NCBI GenBank assembly: GCA_947165145.1
Contig: CAMUZG010000025.1
Coordinates: 1-35,514, forward strand
Direction: 5' to 3'
From: an uncultured Selenomonadales bacterium
GTDB taxonomy: Bacteria > Bacillota > Negativicutes > Selenomonadales > Selenomonadaceae
DNA length: 35,514 nt
Shown here: positions 1 to 7,494 of the stretch, piece after piece
How positions within the stretch are numbered: the first letter of the stretch is position 1
Layout of the letters: the number at the start of each line of letters is the position of its first letter
Translations under genes and position numbers: made by a program
Notes under the pieces: model-generated
The model's input: only the letters and a program-made list of their open reading frames with translations
What the model was told of the DNA's origin: nothing
The model's database searches: none

Positions 1-78
1 TGGCGTTCTTTAAGCTCACGTTCCTGCCGTTCACGTTCTTGGCGTTCTTTAAGCTCGCGTTCTTGTCGTTCACGCTCT
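1..78 (-). repeat. 39-bp coding tandem repeat (charged linker)
   Basis: Positions 1-39 and 40-78 are near-identical copies of a 39-bp unit encoding 13 residues rich in Gln, Glu and Arg (QERE/LKER type). The array may continue past the left edge. Such sequences usually form a long charged helix or flexible linker. Confidence 0.8.
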
Positions 79-548
79 TGCTTTGCGGCGTCGGAATCAG
101 GCTTATTTAGCGCGGGGTCTTCTTTGAATTCGCTGTTGCCGATGTCAATGACGAATCGATGACCTTTTGGACCGCCAGGCAAATGAAACGGTTTGATTCC
201 CGCCATTGTCTCGATAACAATTCGGACTGTCGACGGATTAAATTGTGCGACGCGAACTTTTTTTGCCGCCAAAGATTTTAATTCAATCTCACGCACGACG
301 GTCGGGTTGAGCCAAGCATTTTTCAAGTCGAGAATCAAGCGCGAAGGATTTTCGGCGTAGGATTCGACGAATTCAACTTTCTTCGTCATGTCGACGACGA
401 GCCGCACGGTACCTGCACCGTAGCCGACGCGAATAGCACTGACCTCGGCGAGATTCGCTTTTCGTTCTTTGAAAGTTGATTCTTCGGCGTGAGCAACTGA
501 AGTCACCGCAATCAAAATGAGGAGACTCAGCATAATGTTTTTTATCAA
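1..548 (-). CDS. AMIN-domain cell-envelope protein, N-terminal part (runs off the left edge)
   Basis: The reading frame is open from a TTG at 546-548 to the window edge, about 182 codons. The TTG lies 7 nt after a GAGGAGG ribosome binding site (556-562), whereas the first in-frame ATG (531-533) is 22 nt away, so I chose TTG. The protein starts with a signal peptide ending near VAHA. A beta-rich segment of about 100 residues follows that resembles AMIN domains (RLVVDM, SRLILDL, RFVIDIG), which target proteins such as N-acetylmuramoyl-L-alanine amidases to the septal wall. The last visible part is a charged Glu/Arg/Gln linker made of 13-residue repeats. The catalytic part, if there is one, lies outside the window. 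It is the last gene of the minus-strand transporter cluster. Amidase is the likeliest full product; a secretin-type AMIN protein is also possible. Confidence 0.7.
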   Translation of the reverse strand, partial: MIKNIMLSLLILIAVTSVAHAEESTFKERKANLAEVSAIRVGYGAGTVRLVVDMTKKVEFVESYAENPSRLILDLKNAWLNPTVVREIELKSLAAKKVRVAQFNPSTVRIVIETMAGIKPFHLPGGPKGHRFVIDIGNSEFKEDPALNKPDSDAAKQERERQERELKERQERERQERELKER

Positions 549-567
549 TCCAAAGCCTCCTCTTGTC

Positions 568-634
568 AATTTGGAATTAGGAATTTGGAATTGGGAATTA
601 AGAACGCGATTATAATTCCACATTCCAAATTAAA
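568..634. repeat. GGAATT/AATTCC word-repeat element with inverted arms
   Basis: Four GGAATT-like words separated by single or double bases (568-600) face AATTCC words (614-631) across a short spacer containing CGCG. The outer 10 bases (568-577) are the exact reverse complement of 622-631. The element directly abuts the TGA stop of the permease gene. It may act as a terminator-like or mRNA-end hairpin. Confidence 0.7.
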
Positions 635-1279
635 TCAAGTGTCGTATGAACCATAACGTTGCTCAAGTTTTTTGAAAATCCAAGTCAAAATTGCCGTCAT
701 TATCAGGTAGAACGCGCCCGCGATAACGAAAGGCGTCATGTCGAATTCACGTTGGACAATCGTCCTAGCCACGCGCAACAGGTCGTTCATTGCCAAAATA
801 TAAATCAGTGACGTATCTTTGACCAAGTTGATTGTCTCGTTGGAAATTGGCGGCAGGACGACGCGCAACACTTGCGGGAAGATGATGTAACGCATCATTT
901 GCCAATGCTTGAGACCCAACGCTTTTGCCGCTTCGTATTGTCCGCGAGGTATCGCTTGAATACCCGCACGGAAAACTTCGGCGAAGTAAGCCGCGTAGTT
1001 CAGCGTGAATGCAAGCAGTGCCGCCGCAACGTCCGGCAACATGATTCCGACCATCGGCAGTGCGAAGTACACGAACAACAGTTGGAGCATGAGCGGTGTG
1101 CCACGCATTAACCAAACGTAGAGTTCCATTAGGTAGCGAATCGGCGCGATACTTGAGATTCTGCCTAAAGCTGCCAACGCGCCAATCGGCAAACTTAAAA
1201 TTAAAGTCACGAAGAAAATTTCCAACGTGACTTGTGCGCCCTGCATGATGAGAAGCGTCATATCGAAAAATTTTTCCAT
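635..1279 (-). CDS. Polar amino-acid ABC transporter permease (HisM/GlnP family)
   Basis: Inner-membrane channel subunit of an amino-acid ABC importer, 214 residues, normal for the family. It is hydrophobic, with about five membrane segments and the EAA loop (GQYEAAKALGL, then PQVLRVVLPP) that docks on the ATPase. The ATG at 1277-1279 has an AGGGA motif about 9 nt upstream; an upstream GTG at 1298-1300 would place that motif inside the gene, so I prefer the ATG. It lies downstream of five substrate-binding protein genes in the same orientation and presumably serves all of them. No ATP-binding subunit gene is nearby. The solute cannot be told from sequence; glutamine, histidine, cystine or arginine types all look alike here. 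Confidence 0.9.
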   Translation of the reverse strand: MEKFFDMTLLIMQGAQVTLEIFFVTLILSLPIGALAALGRISSIAPIRYLMELYVWLMRGTPLMLQLLFVYFALPMVGIMLPDVAAALLAFTLNYAAYFAEVFRAGIQAIPRGQYEAAKALGLKHWQMMRYIIFPQVLRVVLPPISNETINLVKDTSLIYILAMNDLLRVARTIVQREFDMTPFVIAGAFYLIMTAILTWIFKKLEQRYGSYDT

Positions 1280-1307
1280 AACAGATTTTCCCTGACACAC
1301 GCCGGAT

Positions 1308-1372
1308 TTAATTAGGAATTGGGAATTTGAAATTAGGAATTATAATTCCACATTCCACATTCCTAATTCCTG
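1308..1372. repeat. GGAATT/AATTCC word-repeat element with inverted arms
   Basis: Same type as 568-634, here between the first binding-protein gene and the permease. AATTAGGAAT (1310-1319) is exactly inverted at 1359-1368, and a central GGAATTATAATTCC is itself palindromic. Transcribed RNA would fold into a long AU-rich hairpin that could lower permease expression relative to the binding proteins. Confidence 0.7.
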
Positions 1373-1416
1373 ATTATATTGGCGGCGGTCACTGTTTGAA
1401 TATCAGCAACGGTTGA

Positions 1417-2232
1417 TTATTTTTTCGCTTTGATGAGGTCGGCTTGGAACCAATTCTCGGAGATTTTCGCGGCGGTACCGTCTTTAATCATCTCGTCGAA
1501 GACAGCTTGAACTTTGTCGCGAAGAGCGGTGTTTTCTTTGCTAAAGGCAATGCCGAATTCGCTGACGGGACCGACCGTCACGTCGAGAGCATCGAATTTG
1601 CCTTCCTGCTTGCCGATTGCGTAACGTCCGACAATTTCATCGCAGATCAACGCGTCAATTCTGCCGTTCTCCAAATCCATGAACGCGCTGACGTAATCGC
1701 CGTAAGTTTTGAATTCGCGGAAAGAATCCTTGAGCTCCGCTTGGCTATCAATGTAAGTTTCAGCAGTGGAGCCTACTTGAGTACCGACAGCTTTGCCGGC
1801 AAGATCTCCCTCGGAAACAATGCCTTGGTCGTTGTCCTTCTTCACGAAAATAATTTGGCGGTTGTCCATGTACGGGTCGCTGAAAAGCATGTTCTGTTGA
1901 CGTTCGGGCGTGATGTCGAGACCGTTCCAGATGATGTCAATGCGACCGCTTTTGAGCTCAGCCTCTTTGCTGTTCCAGTCGATTGCTTTGAATTCGACTT
2001 CGGTGCCGAGACGTTTAGCCGCCTCTTTAGCAAGGTCAACGTCGAAGCCGACAATCTCGTTTTGCTCGTTCTTGAAGCCCATCGGGGCGTATTCGTCGTC
2101 GAGACCGATTACAATCTTTTTGGTTTCTTTTGCGTTATCGCCGTCACCGTTTTGAGCAGGTTGACCGCCGCCGCCGCAACCCGCGAAGACCATCGTCACG
2201 AGAAGCAGAATCGCCGAGAAAAATTTTTTCAT
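1417..2232 (-). CDS. Amino-acid ABC transporter substrate-binding lipoprotein, copy 1
   Basis: Periplasmic or surface-tethered solute receptor of the SBP_bac_3 family (GlnH/HisJ type), 271 residues. A lipoprotein signal peptide ends in the lipobox VFAGC, with lipid anchor Cys19. The core keeps the family pattern IGLDDEYAPMGF, GFDVDLAKEAAKRLG, then DITPERQ (the Arg that binds the ligand carboxylate in this family) and FSDPYMDNR, with LICDEIVGRY in lobe 2. It is the nearest of five tandem paralogs to the permease and has its own promoter (2276-2304). I cannot name the ligand. The low-complexity Gly/Asn/Asp stretch after the Cys is the usual tether. Confidence 0.92.
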   Translation of the reverse strand: MKKFFSAILLLVTMVFAGCGGGGQPAQNGDGDNAKETKKIVIGLDDEYAPMGFKNEQNEIVGFDVDLAKEAAKRLGTEVEFKAIDWNSKEAELKSGRIDIIWNGLDITPERQQNMLFSDPYMDNRQIIFVKKDNDQGIVSEGDLAGKAVGTQVGSTAETYIDSQAELKDSFREFKTYGDYVSAFMDLENGRIDALICDEIVGRYAIGKQEGKFDALDVTVGPVSEFGIAFSKENTALRDKVQAVFDEMIKDGTAAKISENWFQADLIKAKK

Positions 2233-2275
2233 AGCGTGAAAACATCCTTTCGCAGAAATATATAAACCGCGCTGA

Positions 2276-2304
2276 ATTATACTTTACCGTCAAAGTCATT
2301 GCAA
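2276..2304 (-). promoter_or_regulatory. Promoter for binding-protein copy 1 and permease
   Basis: On the minus strand TTGCAA (2299-2304), a 17-base spacer and a perfect TATAAT (2276-2281) lie about 45 bases before the start codon. An inverted repeat (about 2264-2273 and 2304-2313, AGCGCGG type, one G-T pair) brackets it, which could be an operator or a hairpin ending read-through from copy 2. Confidence 0.65.
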
Positions 2305-2336
2305 GCGCGGCTTAAAAACTTTTGGCTTATTGGTTT

Positions 2337-2356
2337 GCTATAAGCTATAAGCTAAT
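2337..2356. repeat. TATAAGC word repeat at the 3' end of binding-protein copy 2
   Basis: Two to three copies of a 7-base word (GCTATAA) in tandem. On the minus strand the element begins at the TAG stop codon of copy 2 (2352-2354). Confidence 0.7.
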
Positions 2357-3152
2357 TCTGTTTTATAACGTCAGCTTGGAACCATTTCTCGGAAATTTTT
2401 GCGGCAGTACCGTCCGCAACCATATCGTCGAAAACAGCTTGAATGGCGTCGCGAAGCTCAACTTCGCCTTTGCGGAAACCGATTGCCATTTCAGCGACGC
2501 CGCCGATTTTCACGTCGACAACCTCAAAAATATCGGGATGAATATTCATTTCGTAACGCGCAACCAATTCGTCGCAAATGAACACATCAATTTCGTCGTT
2601 CTTCAAAGCGTCGACTCCGAGGAAAAATTTTTCGTATTTCTTGTATTCGCGGAGACTGTCTTTGAGCGCGATGTTCATGTCGAGATAATCTTCAGCGGTG
2701 GCACCCGTTTGCACACCGACGATTTTTCCAGCAAGGTCGTTCTCAGAAAAAATATTATGCGTGTTGTACCGCTTGACCAAAAGAATTTGCCTGTCGTCCA
2801 TGTATGGTCTGGTGAAAATCATGTACTCCTTGCGCTCTTCGGTGATGTCCAAGCCGTTCCAGATTAGGTCGATGTTGCCGGACGAGAGCTCCTCGCGCTT
2901 GTTATCCCAATCAATGGACTTGAACACGAATTTGACGCCGAGACGTTTGGCGGCCTCTTTGGCAAGGTCAACGTCAAAGCCGATAAGTTCGCCGTTCTTG
3001 TTGTGAAAAGCAATCGGCGCGAATTCGTCATCAATGCCGATTATGAGCGGGTCTTTGGGCTTGTAAGAATCGTTCGTCCCACCGAGGTTACCACTGCAGC
3101 CCGTTAACAAAATCGCAATGCAAAGAATCGTTGCCGCAAAAATTTTTCTCAT
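2352..3152 (-). CDS. Amino-acid ABC transporter substrate-binding lipoprotein, copy 2
   Basis: Second paralog of the tandem SBP_bac_3 set, about 266 residues. The lipobox is ILLTGC. The ligand-carboxylate Arg is present in DITEERK, followed by FTRPYMDDRQ; lobe 2 has FICDELVARY. An adjacent GTG (3153-3155) and ATG (3150-3152) both follow GGGAGG (3162-3167), at 6 and 9 nt; I chose the ATG but either may be used. It is the most diverged of the five in the middle of the protein (KYEKFFLGVDALKNDEID). Its TAG stop lies inside a word repeat. It probably feeds the same permease with a different amino acid, which is inference. Confidence 0.9.
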   Translation of the reverse strand: MRKIFAATILCIAILLTGCSGNLGGTNDSYKPKDPLIIGIDDEFAPIAFHNKNGELIGFDVDLAKEAAKRLGVKFVFKSIDWDNKREELSSGNIDLIWNGLDITEERKEYMIFTRPYMDDRQILLVKRYNTHNIFSENDLAGKIVGVQTGATAEDYLDMNIALKDSLREYKKYEKFFLGVDALKNDEIDVFICDELVARYEMNIHPDIFEVVDVKIGGVAEMAIGFRKGEVELRDAIQAVFDDMVADGTAAKISEKWFQADVIKQN

Positions 3153-3192
3153 CACCGAGAGCCTCCCGAAATTTTGATTGCCGTGCGGAAAT

Positions 3193-3978
3193 TTACTTAA
3201 CGTGTTTGATTAAATCAGCTTGGAACCATTTTTCGGAAATTTTCGCGGCGGTACCGTCTTTAATCATCTCGTCGAAAATTTTTTGAACTCTGTCGCGAAG
3301 TTCGACTTCATCTTTGCGGAAAGCAATGCCGATTTCGCAGGGCGTGCCGACCGTCACTTCAAGAACATCGAATTTGCCGGCGAATCTGACTGCGCCGTAA
3401 CGCCCGACAATTTCGTCGCAAATGAGAACGTCAACTTCGCCTTTGTCCAAGGCATTGAACGCATCTTTGAAGTTGTGATAAACTTTGAATTCCTTGAAAC
3501 TGTTCTTAAAGGCGGGCGTGTCGTTGACGTGGTTTTCGGACGTGGAGCCTGCTTGCGTGCCGACTATTTTGCCTTCAAGGTCGCCCTCGGTGCGAATGTC
3601 TTGATAAGTTCCTTGCCTGACCAAAAGAATTTGGCGGTTATCCATGTACGGCTTGCTGTAAATCAGATATTCTTTGCGTTCGTCGGTGATGTCGCAGCCG
3701 TTCCAAATAATGTCGACTTTGCCTGACGTAATTTCCTCGCGCTTGTTGCTCCAATTAATGGGCTTGAACTCGAATTTGACGCCCATGCGTTTGGCAACTT
3801 CCTTGGCAACGTCAACATCGAAGCCGACGATTTGGGAATTTTCGTCGCGGAAGCCGAACGGCGCGTATTCATCATCAAGCCCGACGACCAACGCAGCTTT
3901 ATCGGAGTTTTCGTCGTTGCCGCAACCGAAAAGCACGGCAGTCATTAAAAGCAAAGTTGTTAACAAAAATTTTTTCAT
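3193..3978 (-). CDS. Amino-acid ABC transporter substrate-binding lipoprotein, copy 3
   Basis: Third paralog, 261 residues and the shortest of the five because the linker after the lipid-anchor Cys19 (lipobox VLFGC) is only about ten residues. It retains the binding Arg (DITDERK), FSKPY-type strand (YSKPYMDNRQ) and LICDEIVGRYG. Only 33 to 40 bases separate it from its neighbours, so it is probably co-transcribed with copies 5, 4 and 2 from the promoter at 5714-5742. It shares NGCDI with copy 4 where the others have NGLDI, hinting that 3 and 4 derive from one another in this part. Confidence 0.92.
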   Translation of the reverse strand: MKKFLLTTLLLMTAVLFGCGNDENSDKAALVVGLDDEYAPFGFRDENSQIVGFDVDVAKEVAKRMGVKFEFKPINWSNKREEITSGKVDIIWNGCDITDERKEYLIYSKPYMDNRQILLVRQGTYQDIRTEGDLEGKIVGTQAGSTSENHVNDTPAFKNSFKEFKVYHNFKDAFNALDKGEVDVLICDEIVGRYGAVRFAGKFDVLEVTVGTPCEIGIAFRKDEVELRDRVQKIFDEMIKDGTAAKISEKWFQADLIKHVK

Positions 3979-4011
3979 AGCCTCAAACCTTTCGTGCGCT
4001 GTCGCTGAATT

Positions 4012-4821
4012 TTATTTTAAATGTTTGATGATGTCGGCTTTGAACCATTTCTCGGAGATTTGTGCGGCGGTACCGTCTTCAATCATGCCGTCGAAAACTT
4101 TTTGAATCCTGTCGCGCAGAACGGTGTTTTCTTTGCCGAAACCGATACCGAATTCCGTGACGGGACCGATTGTCGCTTCAATCGCTTCGCACGTTTTGGG
4201 ATTTTTAATCATCTCGTAACGGGCGGCGATTTCGTCGATGATGAGCACGTCAAGTTCGCCGTTGTTCAGCATCTCGAAACCTTCCTTGATGTTGTTGTAG
4301 GTCACGAAATTTGCAAAAGAACGCTTGAGCTTTTCGTTCTCGTCGACGTACGTTTCAGAGTTCGAGCCGGATTGTGTGCCGACAACTTTGCCTTCAAGGT
4401 CGCCTTCGGTTTGAATGTTTTTGTCGTTGCCTTTACGAACCATAAGAATTTGGCGGTTGTCCATGTACGGCTTGCTGAAAATCATATACTCTTTGTATTC
4501 GTCCATGATGTCGCAACCGTTCCAAATCATGTCGATATTGCCCGATTTGATTTCAAATTCTTTGTTGTTCCAGGCAATTGGTTTGAACTCAACTTGAACA
4601 CCAAGACGTTTGCAAGCCTCTTTGGCAAGGTCAACATCGAAGCCGATTAAGTCGCCGTTTTCGTCGTGGAAACACATTGGCGAGAACTCATCATCGACGC
4701 CGATAACAATCTTCGTGTCGTATCTTTTGCTCGATGAAGTTGAATTTTTCTCCGTATCGTCGCCGCAACCAGCAAGCGTGGCGGTCATCACGAGCAGAAT
4801 CATCACAAAAATTTTTCTCAT
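4012..4821 (-). CDS. Amino-acid ABC transporter substrate-binding lipoprotein, copy 4 (binding Arg replaced by Tyr)
   Basis: Fourth paralog, 269 residues, lipobox ATLAGC with Cys19. The rest of the fold looks intact, but residue 109, the Arg that in HisJ-type proteins pairs with the ligand alpha-carboxylate (ITEKR in HisJ, ITxER in the neighbours), is Tyr here (DIMDEYK). The codon is TAC, two changes from the CGC of copy 3. Ligand specificity or affinity has therefore probably changed. A 404-bp stretch covering most of the C-terminal half (4067-4470) is identical to copy 5. The frame is intact, so this is not a pseudogene by reading frame. Confidence 0.9.
   Translation of the reverse strand: MRKIFVMILLVMTATLAGCGDDTEKNSTSSSKRYDTKIVIGVDDEFSPMCFHDENGDLIGFDVDLAKEACKRLGVQVEFKPIAWNNKEFEIKSGNIDMIWNGCDIMDEYKEYMIFSKPYMDNRQILMVRKGNDKNIQTEGDLEGKVVGTQSGSNSETYVDENEKLKRSFANFVTYNNIKEGFEMLNNGELDVLIIDEIAARYEMIKNPKTCEAIEATIGPVTEFGIGFGKENTVLRDRIQKVFDGMIEDGTAAQISEKWFKADIIKHLK
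4067..4470. repeat. 404-bp direct repeat, unit in binding-protein copy 4
   Basis: By eye identical at every base to 4910-5313 (offset 843), whereas the sequence on each side differs at many positions. This looks like a gene-conversion tract or recent recombination between neighbouring paralogs. Confidence 0.85.
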
Positions 4822-4854
4822 AGTTTTAAACCTTTCGCGTGCTATGCTGAACTT

Positions 4855-5667
4855 TTATTTAGGACGTTTGATGATGTCGGCTTTGAACCATTTCACGGAA
4901 ATTTGTCCAGCGGTACCGTCTTCAATCATGCCGTCGAAAACTTTTTGAATCCTGTCGCGCAGAACGGTGTTTTCTTTGCCGAAACCGATACCGAATTCCG
5001 TGACGGGACCGATTGTCGCTTCAATCGCTTCGCACGTTTTGGGATTTTTAATCATCTCGTAACGGGCGGCGATTTCGTCGATGATGAGCACGTCAAGTTC
5101 GCCGTTGTTCAGCATCTCGAAACCTTCCTTGATGTTGTTGTAGGTCACGAAATTTGCAAAAGAACGCTTGAGCTTTTCGTTCTCGTCGACGTACGTTTCA
5201 GAGTTCGAGCCGGATTGTGTGCCGACAACTTTGCCTTCAAGGTCGCCTTCGGTTTGAATGTTTTTGTCGTTGCCTTTACGAACCATAAGAATTTGGCGGT
5301 TGTCCATGTACGGTATGCTGTAAATCATGTACGCCTTGCGTTCCTCGGTTATGTCCAAGCCGTTCCAAATCATGTCAATGTTGCCCGAGTTAATTTCAAA
5401 TTCTTTGTTGTTCCAAGCAATCGGTTTGAACTCGACTTGAACGCCGAGACGTTTGCAGGCTTCTTTGGCAAGATCAACATCAAAGCCGATTAAGTTGCCG
5501 TTGTCGTCGTGAAAACACATTGGCGAATATTCGTCGTCGACACCGATAATAATCTTTGCGTCGTATCTTTTGCTCGATAGAGTTTGTAAATGTTGTCCCG
5601 TATCGTCGGCGCAACCGCTCAAGATAATTGCCGTGAAGAGCATCAGCACGAAAAAAATTTTCTTCAT
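4855..5667 (-). CDS. Amino-acid ABC transporter substrate-binding lipoprotein, copy 5 (first in operon)
   Basis: First gene of the minus-strand operon, 270 residues, lipobox ILSGC with Cys19. It keeps the carboxylate-binding Arg (R110 in DITEERK), unlike its near-twin copy 4. The ATG follows GGGAGG, and a consensus promoter lies about 45 bases further upstream. The N-terminal half differs from copy 4 at many positions, while the C-terminal half is nearly the same (identical over 4910-5313). Because the two differ mostly in lobe 1, where the Arg sits, they may recognise different ligands while presenting a similar lobe 2 to the permease. Confidence 0.92.
   Translation of the reverse strand: MKKIFFVLMLFTAIILSGCADDTGQHLQTLSSKRYDAKIIIGVDDEYSPMCFHDDNGNLIGFDVDLAKEACKRLGVQVEFKPIAWNNKEFEINSGNIDMIWNGLDITEERKAYMIYSIPYMDNRQILMVRKGNDKNIQTEGDLEGKVVGTQSGSNSETYVDENEKLKRSFANFVTYNNIKEGFEMLNNGELDVLIIDEIAARYEMIKNPKTCEAIEATIGPVTEFGIGFGKENTVLRDRIQKVFDGMIEDGTAGQISVKWFKADIIKRPK
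4910..5313. repeat. 404-bp direct repeat, unit in binding-protein copy 5
   Basis: Partner of the 4067-4470 repeat; see that entry. Both edges fall inside the coding sequences. Confidence 0.85.
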
Positions 5668-5713
5668 ACTTCGAGCCTCCCTTATCCGAATAACCGCTGT
5701 CTAATCATATCGA

Positions 5714-5742
5714 ATTATATTTATCAGATTTGAGATTGTCAA
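5714..5742 (-). promoter_or_regulatory. Consensus promoter of the binding-protein operon
   Basis: On the minus strand a perfect TTGACA (5737-5742), 17-base spacer and perfect TATAAT (5714-5719). It predicts a strong sigma-A promoter with a leader of about 40 bases. No obvious amino-acid riboswitch fits in so short a leader. Confidence 0.85.
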
Positions 5743-5807
5743 AAATTTTTGTCGCTAAGCCTTTAAACTTGTCGTAACGAGTTTATCGCCTGCTTGTAAT
5801 AAAATGC

Positions 5808-5836
5808 TTGACTTGACGAAAGTTAGCGTTTATAAT
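5808..5836 (+). promoter_or_regulatory. tRNA-Cys promoter
   Basis: TTGACT (5808-5813), 17-base spacer, perfect TATAAT (5831-5836), about 31 bases before the tRNA. It may also drive ffh, for which I see no separate promoter. Confidence 0.85.
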
Positions 5837-5867
5837 GCGCAGTGTTGACGATTCTAAACGTCGACGC

Positions 5868-5941
5868 GGCGGCATAGCCAAGTGGTAAGGCCGAGGTCTG
5901 CAAAACCTCTATCCCCGGTCCGATTCCGGGTGCCGCCTCCA
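5868..5941 (+). tRNA. tRNA-Cys(GCA)
   Basis: A full cloverleaf can be drawn. The acceptor stem GGCGGCA (5868-5874) pairs with TGCCGCC (5931-5937), followed by discriminator T and an encoded CCA. The anticodon stem GAGGT/ACCTC encloses loop CTGCAAA with anticodon GCA at 5900-5902. The T arm is CCCGG/CCGGG. It reads cysteine codons UGC and UGU. Confidence 0.95.
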
Positions 5942-5955
5942 CTTTTGAAAAATCC

Positions 5956-5985
5956 GGCACTGCCTGCGGGGGTGCCTATTATTTT
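5956..5985 (+). terminator. Possible weak terminator or attenuator between tRNA-Cys and ffh
   Basis: GGCAC (5956-5960) can pair with GTGCC (5972-5976), followed by a broken T-rich run (TATTATTTT). The stem is only 5 bp and the loop 11 bases, so it may end part of the transcripts or none. Confidence 0.3.
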
Positions 5986-6000
5986 GACAGGGGCAATACA

Positions 6001-7452
6001 ATGTTCGAGGATCTCTCTCAAAACATTCAAGAGGCTTTTCGCAAGCTACGCGGTCACGGCAAGCTAACCGAAGACGACATTAACAAGGCACTTAAGGACG
6101 TGCGCATGGCTCTTTTGTCTGCCGACGTGAACTACAAAATCGTCCGCGACTTTGAGAAGTCTGTTAAAGCTCGCGCCCTCGGCACAGAAATTTTGAGCAA
6201 CTTGACGCCCGCGCAGTCAGTCATAAAAATTGTCGACGAAGAACTTGCAAACCTCATGGGCGGCAAAGCTGCCAAACTCAACATCTCGTCGCGCCCGCCG
6301 ACAATTATTTTGATGGTCGGGTTGCAAGGTTCCGGCAAGACGACTTCCGCCGCAAAACTCGCATTGCAGATGAAACGCCAGGGAAAACGTCCCGCGCTCG
6401 TCGCTGCCGATATTTATCGCCCCGCCGCAATCAAACAGCTACAAGTTGTCGGCGAACAAGCTGACGTTCCCGTCTTCACCGAAGACGTCAAGGACGCTGT
6501 ACAAATCGCCCGCGACTCGATAAATTTCGCGAACAAACACGCCCGCGACGTTCTGATTATCGATACGGCAGGTCGTCTCCAGATTGACGAAAAGCTCATG
6601 CAGGAGCTTAAAGACATCAAAGCAACCGTCAAGCCGCATGAAATTCTTTTGGTTGTCGACTCGATGATTGGTCAAGAAGCCGTTAACGTTGCTGAGACTT
6701 TCCACAATGCGCTTGGTGTCGACGGCGTTGTTTTGACCAAACTCGACGGCGATGCTCGCGGCGGTGCGGCACTGTCAATCAAAGCTGCGACAGGTTGTCC
6801 GATAAAATTTGTCGGCATGGGCGAAAAACTCGAAGCTCTCGAAATTTTCCACCCCGACCGCATGGCGTCAAGGATTCTCGGTATGGGCGACATGCTAAGC
6901 TTGATTGAAAAGGCGCAATCGGCAATCGACGCAAAGACCGCTGAAAAGATGGTCAAGAAAATCAAATCGGACGACTTCACGCTCCAAGATTTTCTCGAAC
7001 AACTTCAGCAAGTCAAAAAGCTCGGTTCGCTCAACGATTTGCTCGGCATGGTACCTGGTCTCGGCGGACTCAAGAAAAAATTGACTGGCGTCGACCTCGA
7101 CCTTGACGGCAAAGAAGTTCGCCACATGGAAGCGATTATCCTGTCAATGACGCCGAAAGAACGCGCCGACACAAGCATTATCGACGCAAAACGCCGCAAA
7201 CGAATCGCAATGGGTTCGGGCACTCAAGTCGCCGACGTCAACAAACTCCTCAAACAGTTTGAAGAAATGCGCAAGATGATGCGTCGTTTCAGAACTACTC
7301 AAACTCAACAGCAACAGGCGGCAAAAAGAGTTAAAAGCAAAAAAGGAAAAATCAAAAAAGGCAAGAATAGTAAGCCGAAAATGCCGTCATTGCCGAATCT
7401 CGGTGGACTGTTGGGGCAGCTCGGCGGCAAGTTCCCCTTCAAAAAAAGTTAA
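6001..7452 (+). CDS. ffh: Signal recognition particle GTPase Ffh (SRP54)
   Basis: Protein subunit of the signal recognition particle, which delivers nascent membrane proteins to the FtsY receptor. It has 483 residues, slightly long because of a Lys-rich and Gly/Leu-rich tail. In order: N domain; G domain with P-loop GLQGSGKTT, DTAGR and TKLDGDARGG; then the Met-rich M domain that binds 4.5S RNA (MTPKERAD, RRKRIAMGSGT, MRKMMRRF). The ATG follows a modest AGGGG motif. In many Firmicutes ylxM precedes ffh; here tRNA-Cys does. rpsP follows after 42 bases, so it probably heads the ribosome-associated operon. Confidence 0.97.
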   Translation: MFEDLSQNIQEAFRKLRGHGKLTEDDINKALKDVRMALLSADVNYKIVRDFEKSVKARALGTEILSNLTPAQSVIKIVDEELANLMGGKAAKLNISSRPPTIILMVGLQGSGKTTSAAKLALQMKRQGKRPALVAADIYRPAAIKQLQVVGEQADVPVFTEDVKDAVQIARDSINFANKHARDVLIIDTAGRLQIDEKLMQELKDIKATVKPHEILLVVDSMIGQEAVNVAETFHNALGVDGVVLTKLDGDARGGAALSIKAATGCPIKFVGMGEKLEALEIFHPDRMASRILGMGDMLSLIEKAQSAIDAKTAEKMVKKIKSDDFTLQDFLEQLQQVKKLGSLNDLLGMVPGLGGLKKKLTGVDLDLDGKEVRHMEAIILSMTPKERADTSIIDAKRRKRIAMGSGTQVADVNKLLKQFEEMRKMMRRFRTTQTQQQQAAKRVKSKKGKIKKGKNSKPKMPSLPNLGGLLGQLGGKFPFKKS

Positions 7453-7494
7453 TGAATTTTTTCCCATAACCGAACTCAGAAAGGTGGTGAGACA

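Noticed and set aside
1444-2265. Long plus-strand open frames opposite the receptor genes (also at 2322-2867, 3220-3726, 4021-4650 and 4903-5493)
   Set aside because: They resemble one another only because they are antisense shadows of the five paralogs. The minus-strand frames have lipoprotein signals, family motifs and ribosome binding sites.
5942-6000. 4.5S/SRP RNA gene just upstream of ffh
   Set aside because: The conserved apical loop sequence (GGAAGGAAGCAGCC-like) is not there and the gap is too short.
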